Positions 10,346 to 20,103 of a DNA stretch of 64,000 nucleotides are shown here, piece by piece (the first letter of the stretch is position 1; each line of letters begins with the position of its first letter). The notes under the pieces were generated by a model, which did no database searches, was not told the origin of the DNA, and saw only the letters and a program-made list of their open reading frames with translations. The position numbers were made by a program, and so were the translations under genes. Where the stretch lies: assembly GCA_030601745.1 (NCBI GenBank), contig JAUWBI010000001.1, positions 39,443 to 103,442 on the forward strand, given 5' to 3'. Source of the DNA: Phycisphaerae bacterium. GTDB lineage: Bacteria > Planctomycetota > Phycisphaerae > Sedimentisphaerales > Anaerobacaceae.

Positions 10346-10449
10346 GGTGCACTAAAAAAGGGCACCACTACCACACGCCCAGTCAAGGTTCGCCAGAACC
10401 CCCAAAGAACGTGCAAGTGATGCCCCTTAGCTCGAAAGTAAGGGGCACC
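10346..10449 (-). promoter_or_regulatory. Candidate structured 5' leader with mutually exclusive stems and a terminator-like T-run
   Basis: GGTGCCCCTTA/TAAGGGGCATC versus GGGCATCAC/GTGGTGCCC followed by TTTTTT; internal GGTTC-TGGC-GAACC hairpin. Confidence 0.45.
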
Positions 10450-10714
10450 AACTTTCTGCATTTCCTTGGGTACAAAACTGGCGATTCTGACTGGAACACC
10501 AAAAATTCAGTGCAAAAAAGCTATTTACTTGTCAATCTATTTAATTATACCTGTTTTCTGCCTGCCAAGCAAGGAAAAGCGGTTAAAAGATTGCGTTTTA
10601 AGCGCCAACGGGATAAACTTGGCATCAATAGCTGGAAATAAAAGCAGCGTAGGGTAAGAACCACTCTAAAGACTATATTACACTTTTAAATTGCAAGAAC
10701 AATGAGGTATTGAT

Positions 10715-11440
10715 ATGTGTCAAAATGACAAGCTTGGCCAATATTTTGTTGCATATTTCGACTTTCTCGGCTTTGAGAAATACGTAGAAGATAATAGTTT
10801 GAATTATATTGTTAACGAATATAAAGATGTGCTCAAAAGTATAAAAGAAAAAGAAGGAATATATTTTGACATAATCACCTGCACTTGGTTTTCAGACACA
10901 TTTTTATTTTATGCTAAGGCCAATTCGGATGAGTTTGAAAGAGCATTCGGGCAAATCCAATGTCTGTCGACAAGCTTTTTTAGGGAGATGATATTTAATC
11001 TCAAGCCACTTAGAGGAGCTCTGACAATAGGTGAATTTTATGCTGAACCTGAACACAATATCTTTCTTGGCGAGGCGCTCATAAAGGCATACAAATATGC
11101 AGAAAATCAGAACTGGTTGGGTTTCGTTTTAACGCCGGAGATAATCACCCTGCTTAAGAAATATGAGTGTGATAAAGAAATAGGTTTTTGTGAACATACG
11201 TACAAGAAATATGAAGTACCATATAAAGAAAACAACAAAAGATTGCTAGCCTGGAGATTAGATAAGTTCAATAGAAATGGCAGTGATATGGATGCGAAAG
11301 ATTATTGGCTTTGGGATGCTGTTGTTAAGATGGAACATACGGCTCCTGAGAAAGCTAAAGTCAAATACAAAAACACTAAGAAATTTATATTAGAAAGTTG
11401 TCCGCGACTAAAAAAACTTGTCGATAAAGAAAACCAATAA
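10715..11440 (+). CDS. Hypothetical protein, possible divergent class III nucleotidyl-cyclase-like fold
   Basis: YFDFLGF...FSDTFLFYA...LRGALTIGEFYAEPEHNIFLGEALIKAYKYAENQNW pattern; AT-rich gene. Confidence 0.5.
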   Translation: MCQNDKLGQYFVAYFDFLGFEKYVEDNSLNYIVNEYKDVLKSIKEKEGIYFDIITCTWFSDTFLFYAKANSDEFERAFGQIQCLSTSFFREMIFNLKPLRGALTIGEFYAEPEHNIFLGEALIKAYKYAENQNWLGFVLTPEIITLLKKYECDKEIGFCEHTYKKYEVPYKENNKRLLAWRLDKFNRNGSDMDAKDYWLWDAVVKMEHTAPEKAKVKYKNTKKFILESCPRLKKLVDKENQ

Positions 11441-11455
11441 ATGTGAATTTCTCCT

Positions 11456-11587
11456 CCCCGTTTTCATGAGGCCAAGCTTCACGGGAATGACAAAAAGAAT
11501 ATCGAACAAGGAATAAAGAGCGCTGAAGCAAAAGATGTTGTTAGAGCTTGAGATTGCCGCGGCCTGCTGCGCAGGCCTCGCAATGAC
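11456..11587. repeat. Two adjacent intergenic palindromic repeats of the GTCATTCCCG / GTCATTGCGAG type
   Basis: CCCG...CACGGGAATGAC and GAGATTGCCGC-GGCCTG-CTGCG-CAGGCC-TCGCAATGAC. Confidence 0.6.
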
Positions 11588-11588
11588 A

Positions 11589-12530
11589 TCAGAGCAGGTT
11601 TTTACGGTACCAGTCAATTGCTTTTTGGAGGCCTTGGCGGAAGGAGACGGTGGGTTTGTAGGCGAGCAGTTTCTCGGCGAGGGTGATGTCGGCAAGAGAG
11701 TGTTTTATATCGCCGGGGCGAGGGGCGGTGTAGAGCGGCTTAATATTTTTGCCGAGCACTTCGTTGATTACATCGATAGTCTCATTGACGGTTACGGCCT
11801 TGCCGCAGGCGATATTTAGAACCTGGCCTTTGGTTTGCTTGGCTCTTGCAGCAAGTAAGTTGGCCTCGACAACGTTGTCAACGTAGGTGAAATCGCGGGT
11901 CTGCTCACCGTCGCCAAATATGGTCGGCGGTTTATCTCTTAATATAGCCGTTACAAAAGCCGGTATGGCAGCGGCATATTGGCTGGTCGGGTCCTGATGC
12001 GGGCCGAAAACGTTGAAATAACGCAGCGAAATAGTCTCAAGGCCGAAAACCTCATAAAAAACCGAGCAATAGTATTCGCCGGCAAGCTTGCCCACCGCAT
12101 AAGGCGAAAGCGGCACAGGAGGCATCGTCTCGACCTTCGGTAAAGTGGGCGTGTCACCGTAAGTTGAGGAGCTTGACGCATAGACAAAGCGCTTTACGCC
12201 GGCATCACGGGCGGCTAAAAGAAGTGTGAAAGTCGCATCGAGACAGTGCCGGTGCGTTTCGGCAGGGTCATCAATACTGCGCGGCACCGAGGGCAATGCA
12301 CCCTGGTGCAAAACAACATCAATATCCTTCATCGCCGAGCGGGCGATTTTCTCATCACCCATATCGGCTTCTATGAATTCAATCCTGTCTATGATATCAG
12401 CGAGATTGCTCTTTTTGCCTGTAAGCAGATTATCAATGACCCTTACAAAGCAGTTTTCTGAAACGAGTTTGGCTGCGATATTTGAACCGATAAAACCGGC
12501 TCCGCCGGTGACCAAAAATTTGTTCATCAA
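11589..12530 (-). CDS. NAD-dependent epimerase/dehydratase (UDP-sugar 4-epimerase-like)
   Basis: FLVTGGAGFIGSNIAAKL, YASSSSTYGDTP, SPYAVGKLAGEYYC. Confidence 0.92.
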   Translation of the reverse strand: MMNKFLVTGGAGFIGSNIAAKLVSENCFVRVIDNLLTGKKSNLADIIDRIEFIEADMGDEKIARSAMKDIDVVLHQGALPSVPRSIDDPAETHRHCLDATFTLLLAARDAGVKRFVYASSSSTYGDTPTLPKVETMPPVPLSPYAVGKLAGEYYCSVFYEVFGLETISLRYFNVFGPHQDPTSQYAAAIPAFVTAILRDKPPTIFGDGEQTRDFTYVDNVVEANLLAARAKQTKGQVLNIACGKAVTVNETIDVINEVLGKNIKPLYTAPRPGDIKHSLADITLAEKLLAYKPTVSFRQGLQKAIDWYRKNLL

Positions 12531-12607
12531 AGAAGCCTTTCACAAATTTGTTGCTCGTTGCTCGCTGCTTGTCCGAGGAGATACAAATTTCTATCTGCTA
12601 TTGCCAA

Positions 12608-14872
12608 TTAAACTGATGAGCGGGCAAGCTGCAACTTCTGGTATTTCTGGTAAGACTTGAACTGCTCGTGGAAGTAGCCGCCCTTCAGAGCCCTTACGGC
12701 AAACAGCACACAGCCAACTATCGTGGCGTTTACTTCTCTGAGCTCGCGAATAGTCCTCTGGGCGGCACCTCTTCTTGTAGCGGCGGCATTGAATACCAAT
12801 ACTGTGCCGTCAACGAGCCGTGCCAGCAGCTTGGCGTCACTTACCAGCAGTATTGGCGGGCCGTCAATTATAACATAATCATGACTCTTACGCCGCTCCT
12901 TAATCAACTGTTCCATCCGCGGACTGCCCAGTAACTCCGCCGGATTAGAAGGTAACTGCCCCGATTCGATTATGTCAAGACCTTCGATAACATTGGACCT
13001 TTTCACATCCTGATAACCACAGAGGCCCGTAAGCAGAGTGCTCAATCCAAATTCAAAGCGTTCAGCTCCCTCATCGGCGGGTCCTGTTCTCGGGAATATT
13101 GTTTGTAAACTCGGGCGTCTGAAATTGGCATCTATAAGCAGCACTTTTTTATTTTCAGCAACCAGAGCTTCCGCAAGATTAACCGCGATGGAAGTTTTGC
13201 CGTCCCCCGCCATACCACTGCTAATAAGCAAAGCCTTCAAAGACTCCGCAGAGCCGGACAGCTTTAAGTTCGTCCTAAGCCGTCTGTAGGATTCGCTTAT
13301 AATAGAATAAGGTGCCTGACGAACAACATGGCAGAGGTCAACGTCCCGAACCCATTCATCCTCGGCTTCATCGGGGACAACACTCAAAAGCGGGATGCGC
13401 AAATATCTGCCCACGTCCCTCGGTGTCCGCACCAGGTCATTGAGGACCTCAATAAGGAGGGCAAGCGCCATACCAAATATAAAGCCCAATATCGTACCGC
13501 TGGGGAAAAAGAACCACCACTGCCGCGAAGCGACCATTTCCAGCGGCACCGGAGCATATCCAGCAAACTGTACCTTGGATGTCTCCGGGTCCTTCTCTAT
13601 TGCCCTGTAGCTCTCAATCAGCGCCTTGATTTCATCAAGCGTCTTTCTTCTCTCATCCCTTATGGCCACCCCCTTTTCATACCGTACACGGGCGCGGTCA
13701 AGGTCTTCCTTTTGTACCTCAGCTTCCTGTCGCAACCTTTCTAATTCTTCGTACCTTTGTTGCAACTCAATTAGTCTGTCCTGTGCATCTTTAAGATTCG
13801 CCTGCCGCGTCTGTTCTGCTATTTCCGCCTTCCTGATTTGTCGTTCTTCTTTGATTTCGCTTATCAGCTCCCGGGTTTGACGCACCACTCTGTGATTTTC
13901 ACCAAACTTTGTAAGTCTGCCTGCAAGCTGCGCTTCTGTAAAGGCAAGCTGCTGGGCAAGCACGACCATAACAGGGTCAACCTCTATTTGACGTTCAATC
14001 TGCTCATTAATAGGACCTGTGGCCAGTTCCTCAAGATTTTCTATTTGAGCTTGAGCTTGCTTTATTACCAGTTTCAGGTCGTCCTGCTTAAGTGCCAAAT
14101 TATCCAATATTATTTCGGTTGTATGCCGGTAATAACGGCCGAGAGGCCTTTCAAGGTCAACTATGCCCGAATCCGTGCGAACAGTAGTCAACGCCAGCTC
14201 GGCTAAATCCAACTCTATTTGAACGCTCTTCAGCCGGTTATTATACTCTGTGAGCTTGGCAGCAACCTCTCCCCTTTTTGTAGTTCCTTGCGAAGCAAGA
14301 AACAATCTCACCATTTCGTTCACTATCAGTGCTGCTTCCTGCGTATCGCCGCAGGTCATTGAGAGAATGACGAACTCGGCATCTCTGTGGGCATAAGCAC
14401 CGAAATTTTTCTTCAAATCCAGAAAGGCTTTTGTCCTACACTGATCTACACTTATAATATTTCCCTTCTCATCAAACTTAGCAAAACGCTGAAACCACCT
14501 GGTCTCTCGAACTTCGGCCCTGTCAATCAAATCCAGCAAAGTAGTCTGCCGCTTTATAATGTTAGCTATCGATACCCGGTGGCCATATTGAATATCCTTA
14601 CCCACCAGAGCCGCCGCGATGGTCATAGGGTCTTTTACTACGGGCGGCAGAACTGTAATATAAGTTTGGGCGGTATATCTTGGAAGATATTTTCCTAAGA
14701 GATACCAGGCCGCGCCGCCCATTATTAAACCTAATATAGTCAGAAAAACTATCAGCAATATGTGCCGACGCAATATTGAAAAAACTTCCTTCGGTGTCAG
14801 TGCAGCAGCAGCCGACGGCCTCGGCCTGGCCACACCTACCATTTTATTGACAGCCTGTCTTTGTTCTATCAT
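12608..14872 (-). CDS. Polysaccharide chain-length determinant/BY-kinase (Wzz + CpsD-like ATPase)
   Basis: Two TM segments flanking a coiled coil; LLISSGMAGDGKTSIAVNLAEAL, VLLIDANFRRP, YVIIDGPPIL. Confidence 0.93.
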   Translation of the reverse strand: MIEQRQAVNKMVGVARPRPSAAAALTPKEVFSILRRHILLIVFLTILGLIMGGAAWYLLGKYLPRYTAQTYITVLPPVVKDPMTIAAALVGKDIQYGHRVSIANIIKRQTTLLDLIDRAEVRETRWFQRFAKFDEKGNIISVDQCRTKAFLDLKKNFGAYAHRDAEFVILSMTCGDTQEAALIVNEMVRLFLASQGTTKRGEVAAKLTEYNNRLKSVQIELDLAELALTTVRTDSGIVDLERPLGRYYRHTTEIILDNLALKQDDLKLVIKQAQAQIENLEELATGPINEQIERQIEVDPVMVVLAQQLAFTEAQLAGRLTKFGENHRVVRQTRELISEIKEERQIRKAEIAEQTRQANLKDAQDRLIELQQRYEELERLRQEAEVQKEDLDRARVRYEKGVAIRDERRKTLDEIKALIESYRAIEKDPETSKVQFAGYAPVPLEMVASRQWWFFFPSGTILGFIFGMALALLIEVLNDLVRTPRDVGRYLRIPLLSVVPDEAEDEWVRDVDLCHVVRQAPYSIISESYRRLRTNLKLSGSAESLKALLISSGMAGDGKTSIAVNLAEALVAENKKVLLIDANFRRPSLQTIFPRTGPADEGAERFEFGLSTLLTGLCGYQDVKRSNVIEGLDIIESGQLPSNPAELLGSPRMEQLIKERRKSHDYVIIDGPPILLVSDAKLLARLVDGTVLVFNAAATRRGAAQRTIRELREVNATIVGCVLFAVRALKGGYFHEQFKSYQKYQKLQLARSSV

Positions 14873-14940
14873 ATCGATTAATTATTGATTATTTTCTATT
14901 GATTATCAGATTATCAATTTTTTCCCGTCTATTCCAATTG

Positions 14941-16425
14941 TCATTTATCAACTATCAACGTCAGACGTTCAACAGCCGAGGTTATTCGCTGCCTGGCCGC
15001 CTTCGATGCTTTATCTGCGGAGTTGAGAACTATTTCCAGTGCTTGCTTATAAGCAGCAAGGGCCTCAGCTTCTGCTCCAAGTTCTTCGCGTATCTGTCCT
15101 AAATGCTCATACACCTCCGCTGGTACGGGGATATTATTCTGCTCATACTGTTGTAGTGCGGCCTGCAAAAATTCGGCTGCCTCCGAACTTCTACCGTTTT
15201 TATACAGCACATAAGCATAAGTATCCAGAAAGCCTGGGTTGTTCGGCCTTGCGTCGAGTGCCCGCCTGGCAAACGTGAGAGCCTCGCCCAGCCTTTCATT
15301 ATTTTGAGCAAGCATATACGCCAAATTATTTAAGACACTCATACTATTCGGCATTTCAACTGATAAACTTTCGTACGCAGCGATAGCGCTCTTGAGGTAA
15401 TTATTATCGGAAGTCTTTTCATAGGCCAGGTGTAAAACCTCTGATTTTTTCAGTGTGTAATCAACTCTTGCGCTGCTGCCAGGCCCGGTTATCTGCAGGC
15501 ATTTGTCAATATACCCCAGGGCCTTGTTGTACTCACCGTTAATCTTCGCCAGATTAAACATAGTCAAATTGGCAGCAAGTGAATCAGGATTGGCCTTGAG
15601 TCTTTCTTCGCAATGCCTCAACACCTCTTCGGCTCCCAGCAGGGAGTACATTCTTTGCGAAACCTTATCCGCAAAAATCTCATTTGTGCCCGCCTTGTCA
15701 ACGGCTTTTCGGCAATATTCTATGGCGATTGTTTTATCGCCGAGCTTCAACTTCGCCTCAGCCATCCGCAAATATGCTATGGGAGCCAAATCCCTGCCAA
15801 CGTACTTTCCGCCCTCTTCAAAGACCTTATCAAACTTCCCATTTAACACGAGTGCCTGCAAATACCCATCGAATGCTGCTGCGCGGGGGCCCAAACGCCT
15901 TTCATAGCGTTTGGGTGTACCGTCACCCTTGCTATCCTTCTGACCTTTCTGCCACGCCTGTCCATATAATTGCTCTGCCCTGTCGAATTCACCTTCGGCT
16001 ATAGCAAACGCCCCCGCTCGATTGTACCACAGGACACTATCGGGAAATTTCCGCAGAGTCTCGTCATAGAATTTTTTTAGTGCTTCTTTTTTGCCAAGCT
16101 GCAGGTAAATCTGTTCAAGCAATGCTCTTGCGGGAACCTCTTCCGCAGCAGCTTGCGGCTGTTCAATCGTACTTTTAAGTTCGGTTATAGCATCCTCATC
16201 TCGGCCTGCCCGCTGATAGGCCTTTGCCAGGGCAATATGGATGTCAAGCTCGGGTGACAATGCCTTGCTCATTTTGAAGTCATCGATTGCTTTATCATAA
16301 TTTGCCATCAAAAAATTTACTTCACCTCTTACCCGCCAGGCCAATGCATTGTTCTGATTGCTCTGAAGACTTCGATTTGTCAGGTCCAATGCCTCTTTCA
16401 GACGACCTGTCTCATTGCCAGCCAC
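14941..16425 (-). CDS. TPR-repeat protein, probable continuation of the upstream TPR ORF (GTG start or frame break)
   Basis: TPR helices throughout; first residues continue the TPR register of the upstream ORF in a different frame. Confidence 0.75.
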   Translation of the reverse strand: MAGNETGRLKEALDLTNRSLQSNQNNALAWRVRGEVNFLMANYDKAIDDFKMSKALSPELDIHIALAKAYQRAGRDEDAITELKSTIEQPQAAAEEVPARALLEQIYLQLGKKEALKKFYDETLRKFPDSVLWYNRAGAFAIAEGEFDRAEQLYGQAWQKGQKDSKGDGTPKRYERRLGPRAAAFDGYLQALVLNGKFDKVFEEGGKYVGRDLAPIAYLRMAEAKLKLGDKTIAIEYCRKAVDKAGTNEIFADKVSQRMYSLLGAEEVLRHCEERLKANPDSLAANLTMFNLAKINGEYNKALGYIDKCLQITGPGSSARVDYTLKKSEVLHLAYEKTSDNNYLKSAIAAYESLSVEMPNSMSVLNNLAYMLAQNNERLGEALTFARRALDARPNNPGFLDTYAYVLYKNGRSSEAAEFLQAALQQYEQNNIPVPAEVYEHLGQIREELGAEAEALAAYKQALEIVLNSADKASKAARQRITSAVERLTLIVDK

Positions 16426-19400
16426 GCCTCAAGCAGCAGTGCTCGCCTCTCATCCGGATACTTCTCCTTAAAGCTTTGCAATTTGTACTGAGCTTCTTTG
16501 ACAAGACCAACCTTAAGGAAAGTCTGAATTTGGAAAAGATGGTTTTCTACACTGTCTTCAAGCAATAAAAGTTCTTCAGAATATCTCTGTACGGCCTCTT
16601 TATCAGCGGTCCTTTCTGCAACAAGTAAAAGACCTTTGACCACGTCACTGTCCTTCGCTTCGGTTTTGTACAACTGCTCCAGGACCCTCCTGCCATCCTC
16701 AAATTGACCGCTCCGAAAATAATAGCGCCATAGCAATTCCGGTTCTTGCGCCAGCAACTTTTTTGCTTTTTCTTTTTGACCGGTGAGCCGAAGGTATTCC
16801 GCAAAGCTATCGAGCGCAACCTTGTCTTGCGGGTCTATAGCAATGGCCTGCTCGAAAGATGACTGAGCAATAGCAAACAATGCCTCTTTGCTTTCCGCAT
16901 CCGTTTCCTCAAGAGCCATTTTCATTGCCAGCCTCCCCAGCAGTACAGCATTCTTCACGCTCGGAGCGGTTTTTTGCAAATACTGGCGAATCGCCAGGGC
17001 TCGCCGCTCGCTCGTCGGGCTTATATATTCAGCGTAGCCGCCAAGTAACTCCATATCACCCGGGTTCAGCGCCATTGCGTTTTCCAAGGCAGCCCTGGCT
17101 TCAATTGCCTGGTCTGAAGATACATTCGGCCCGAGTCTTTTATTACGCTGGTACAGCACATTCGCCAATACTTTTGCAATGGTTCCATCCAGAGGGTTCA
17201 AAGATGCGGCTTTTCGGGCGTCTTCGATAGAGGAATGCTCATTTCCAAGAATAGCATTGACATTGCTTCTCAACATAAAGCCGTGGGAGAAGACCGGCCT
17301 TTGCCTCAAACATTCTTCGAGTCTCGCCAGCGCATCTTTATATTCCTCTTTAGTCATAGCAAGACGGGCGGCAAAAAATTGGCCGCTGCACCTATCGATA
17401 TTTTCACGTCGCACCGTCTCTACGATTTCTTCTGCCAGCTCCCAATCTTTCTTCCCAATCGCTATCTCAAAAAGATAGCTCACAGCAATTTCGTATTGCA
17501 GATTGCGCATATCGCGTTGCGTATTTTTTTTCTCGCGATATGCATCACGCGCAACGGACGACGAAAATACCTTTTTGAATTCTCCAGCCGCCTTATCCAG
17601 CTCTCCGTGCCTGTGATAAAACAATCCAAGCTTCACGGCCCGGCGAATCGGCTCGCCAATTTCTGAGAGAACCTGCTCTTCTATCTCCTTACGCCTTTGC
17701 CGGGAAATCTCGTCCGGCGCAGGCTCGGCAAGTACCCGTTTGTAAAACAGAACCGTTGTACTATCCGGAAAATATCCCAAAAATCTATTAACTATATCCC
17801 TGGCCTGTTCGAGCCGGCCTTGCGATATGTAATTATTGCAAACAGCAACGACAGGAGCCTCTCCGACGGAATTCGGCTCTATTGTTAATAGTTTTTCCAC
17901 CAATCCGGCGCAAACGGCCCAGTAGCCCTTCAATTCAGCTTTCATTACCTGCACAGAGGCTTGCGCCCGGCCACCCTCTTTTTCCGGCACCTCCAGGCCC
18001 TTGAAAATTATGGGCGAACTGTCTTTTATTTGCTTTTGCGTTACAACTTTTTGAAGCTCCCTAATCTTGGCCTGCACCAGTGCCAGGTTGAGTTTAATTG
18101 TATTCGTGTCATCCGGCTCAGCCTTGGCCAATTCTGCTTCAGCCTCGTCAAACTGCCCTGCGCCAAGTAAAGCGCTGATGCGAAGTGTTTGGCTTCTCTT
18201 GTTGGCCCAATATCTCTCCTCAAAAGAGTTCACAACACTCAAAGCCACGTCGTAGGCCCGGCGTTTTAACAACACGTCTACATAATCCAGAACGGCTTCA
18301 GGTTTGGTCCATTGAATATTTGCATCAAGCGCACTTTCCAGGAATTCCCTGACCGCACCAACTTCAGAAGTATTCTTAAAAATCTTCGCAAGGGCATAAG
18401 AAAGCTGTGCATCTGCTCGCCCGGATGCTTTAAGTAGTTCGTAAGCTTTATACAGTTTTCTGATGGCGAAGTTTCTATTTCCCTTCGCAAGCTCAAGCAT
18501 TGCCTGCCACTTAATAACCTGCGGCTCTTCACCGCTGTCGAAAAGCTGCTCAATTTCGCGCACCGCCTGCTCGGCATCTGCCATCCATTCCTGGGTCTGC
18601 GACTTTGTTCTTACCTCGCAAGGCTCAATGAGCTGCTCGATATAGTAATTTGCAAGGAAAGTGTACAATGAGATTCTATTCATTAGATTTGCCCAATGCC
18701 GCGGGCCATTTACCTCCTGTGCATCCGGCAATGTAAGGGCATTCTCGGCCACTTCTATTGCCTTATGGATTTCCTGCTTCTGCCCATAAATAGAAAACCT
18801 GCGATAGTGCAAATTGGCCGCATTTATTGCATAAGTCACATTTAGCTTGTCCAATTCAATTGACTTTTCAGCCGCCTCTACGGCCTTATCAAGATTTTTG
18901 TGGCCTAACCGCCGATAGAGTTCGGCCAATGCCGAAAATGCCTCTGCACTGGAAGGAAATCTCTCCGCAAGCAACAAGTATTCGGGCTCGAGCAACTGAA
19001 TTTGCTCCTGTGGCTGCGTTCCGACACTACTTTGTTCAAGCTTTTCTGTTAGAAGATTAATATGTGCCCTCGGGTCAGCACCTGCAACCTCAACAGCTTG
19101 CTTCAAAATTTCCCTGGCTTGCTCTGCAGCTTTGTCTCTTTCTTCAAAATTACCTCTTTCAACTAAAATCTCCCCTTTTGCTTTGACCACTTGCGCTAAA
19201 TACCAATAGGCCTGGGGGTCGCCTGGTTCAAGTTCCCGAACCTTTTCCAAATCAGCAGTTGCCTTAACAAGCAGTTCGTCGGGGTCGGTTACCGCTCCCA
19301 TCCTTGCTATTTCAAGGTTGGCTCTACCCCTGAGCAGATACAAATACGGGCCCAAACGCTGCCTGCCTGCTCCTTTTTTCTGCATTCCAAAGGTTTCCCA

Positions 19401-19910
19401 TTTGTCTGTATTTTCGGTAAGCAGGTTTGCATCTGCCACTTCTATAAATTCCGATGCCTGCGACGCAACCTCCTTCCAGACTCGATGCACACCATTATCA
19501 GCCATTATGTAAAAGTACTTCAACCGTCCAAATCGAGCCTTAGCGTTCTTCGGGTCTATGCTGATTATGTTGTCCCAGCACCGCTGCACATTGCGCCATC
19601 GGTCGGTTTCGATATATAGGTCCACAAGTTTAAAAAGCATCTTTATCTTGAGCGAATCGGTCCTTGCCAGACGCCGCGCCTTACCATAATTGCGTTCAGC
19701 CTTCTTGTATTCTTCCGCTTTTGTCTGCTCATCTGTCGCTTCGTGGGCCGCCTTTACTGCCGCATCGCCGTCTTCGATGAACGTTTCCGGTCCTATGAGT
19801 CCAAAACGAAATGCGAATTTCGGAATTAAGGGAATCAGAGCCAGTCCCAGAACTATCAAAACCGCCGAGCCAATAAGTGCAACTTTTTTATTCAATCTCT
19901 TCTTTGCCAT
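16398..19910 (-). CDS. Large TPR-repeat protein of the exosortase locus, N-terminal TM
   Basis: Start chosen at MAKKRLNKKVALIGSAVLIVLGLALIPLIPK; many TPRs. Confidence 0.85.
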   Translation of the reverse strand: MAKKRLNKKVALIGSAVLIVLGLALIPLIPKFAFRFGLIGPETFIEDGDAAVKAAHEATDEQTKAEEYKKAERNYGKARRLARTDSLKIKMLFKLVDLYIETDRWRNVQRCWDNIISIDPKNAKARFGRLKYFYIMADNGVHRVWKEVASQASEFIEVADANLLTENTDKWETFGMQKKGAGRQRLGPYLYLLRGRANLEIARMGAVTDPDELLVKATADLEKVRELEPGDPQAYWYLAQVVKAKGEILVERGNFEERDKAAEQAREILKQAVEVAGADPRAHINLLTEKLEQSSVGTQPQEQIQLLEPEYLLLAERFPSSAEAFSALAELYRRLGHKNLDKAVEAAEKSIELDKLNVTYAINAANLHYRRFSIYGQKQEIHKAIEVAENALTLPDAQEVNGPRHWANLMNRISLYTFLANYYIEQLIEPCEVRTKSQTQEWMADAEQAVREIEQLFDSGEEPQVIKWQAMLELAKGNRNFAIRKLYKAYELLKASGRADAQLSYALAKIFKNTSEVGAVREFLESALDANIQWTKPEAVLDYVDVLLKRRAYDVALSVVNSFEERYWANKRSQTLRISALLGAGQFDEAEAELAKAEPDDTNTIKLNLALVQAKIRELQKVVTQKQIKDSSPIIFKGLEVPEKEGGRAQASVQVMKAELKGYWAVCAGLVEKLLTIEPNSVGEAPVVAVCNNYISQGRLEQARDIVNRFLGYFPDSTTVLFYKRVLAEPAPDEISRQRRKEIEEQVLSEIGEPIRRAVKLGLFYHRHGELDKAAGEFKKVFSSSVARDAYREKKNTQRDMRNLQYEIAVSYLFEIAIGKKDWELAEEIVETVRRENIDRCSGQFFAARLAMTKEEYKDALARLEECLRQRPVFSHGFMLRSNVNAILGNEHSSIEDARKAASLNPLDGTIAKVLANVLYQRNKRLGPNVSSDQAIEARAALENAMALNPGDMELLGGYAEYISPTSERRALAIRQYLQKTAPSVKNAVLLGRLAMKMALEETDAESKEALFAIAQSSFEQAIAIDPQDKVALDSFAEYLRLTGQKEKAKKLLAQEPELLWRYYFRSGQFEDGRRVLEQLYKTEAKDSDVVKGLLLVAERTADKEAVQRYSEELLLLEDSVENHLFQIQTFLKVGLVKEAQYKLQSFKEKYPDERRALLLEAWLAMRQVV

Positions 19911-19925
19911 AATTTTTCCCTTCCA

Positions 19926-19960
19926 CCCCCACTTTTGTCTTCGACAAGAAGACGTGGGGG
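19926..19960. repeat. Dispersed palindrome family 2, copy 1
   Basis: CCCCCAC-TTTT-GTCTTC-GACAA-GAAGAC-GTGGGGG; second copy at 57059-57092. Confidence 0.8.
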
Positions 19961-20103
19961 GGCCAACACCTGCAAACACAGTTTCGTATCACGTATCTCG
20001 CAGAAAAAGCTAAAAGCTGTTGAGTTAAAATTCCGCAGCTTTTCGCTTCTTCGCTTCACGTATCACGCAGAGCGAAAACGCACGAAGCATCACTATTTGC
20101 CAT

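Noticed and set aside
16398-16425. Classical -1 programmed frameshift site in the TPR overlap
   Set aside because: No X-XXY-YYZ heptamer or obvious downstream stem found by eye, so only a frame break is claimed.
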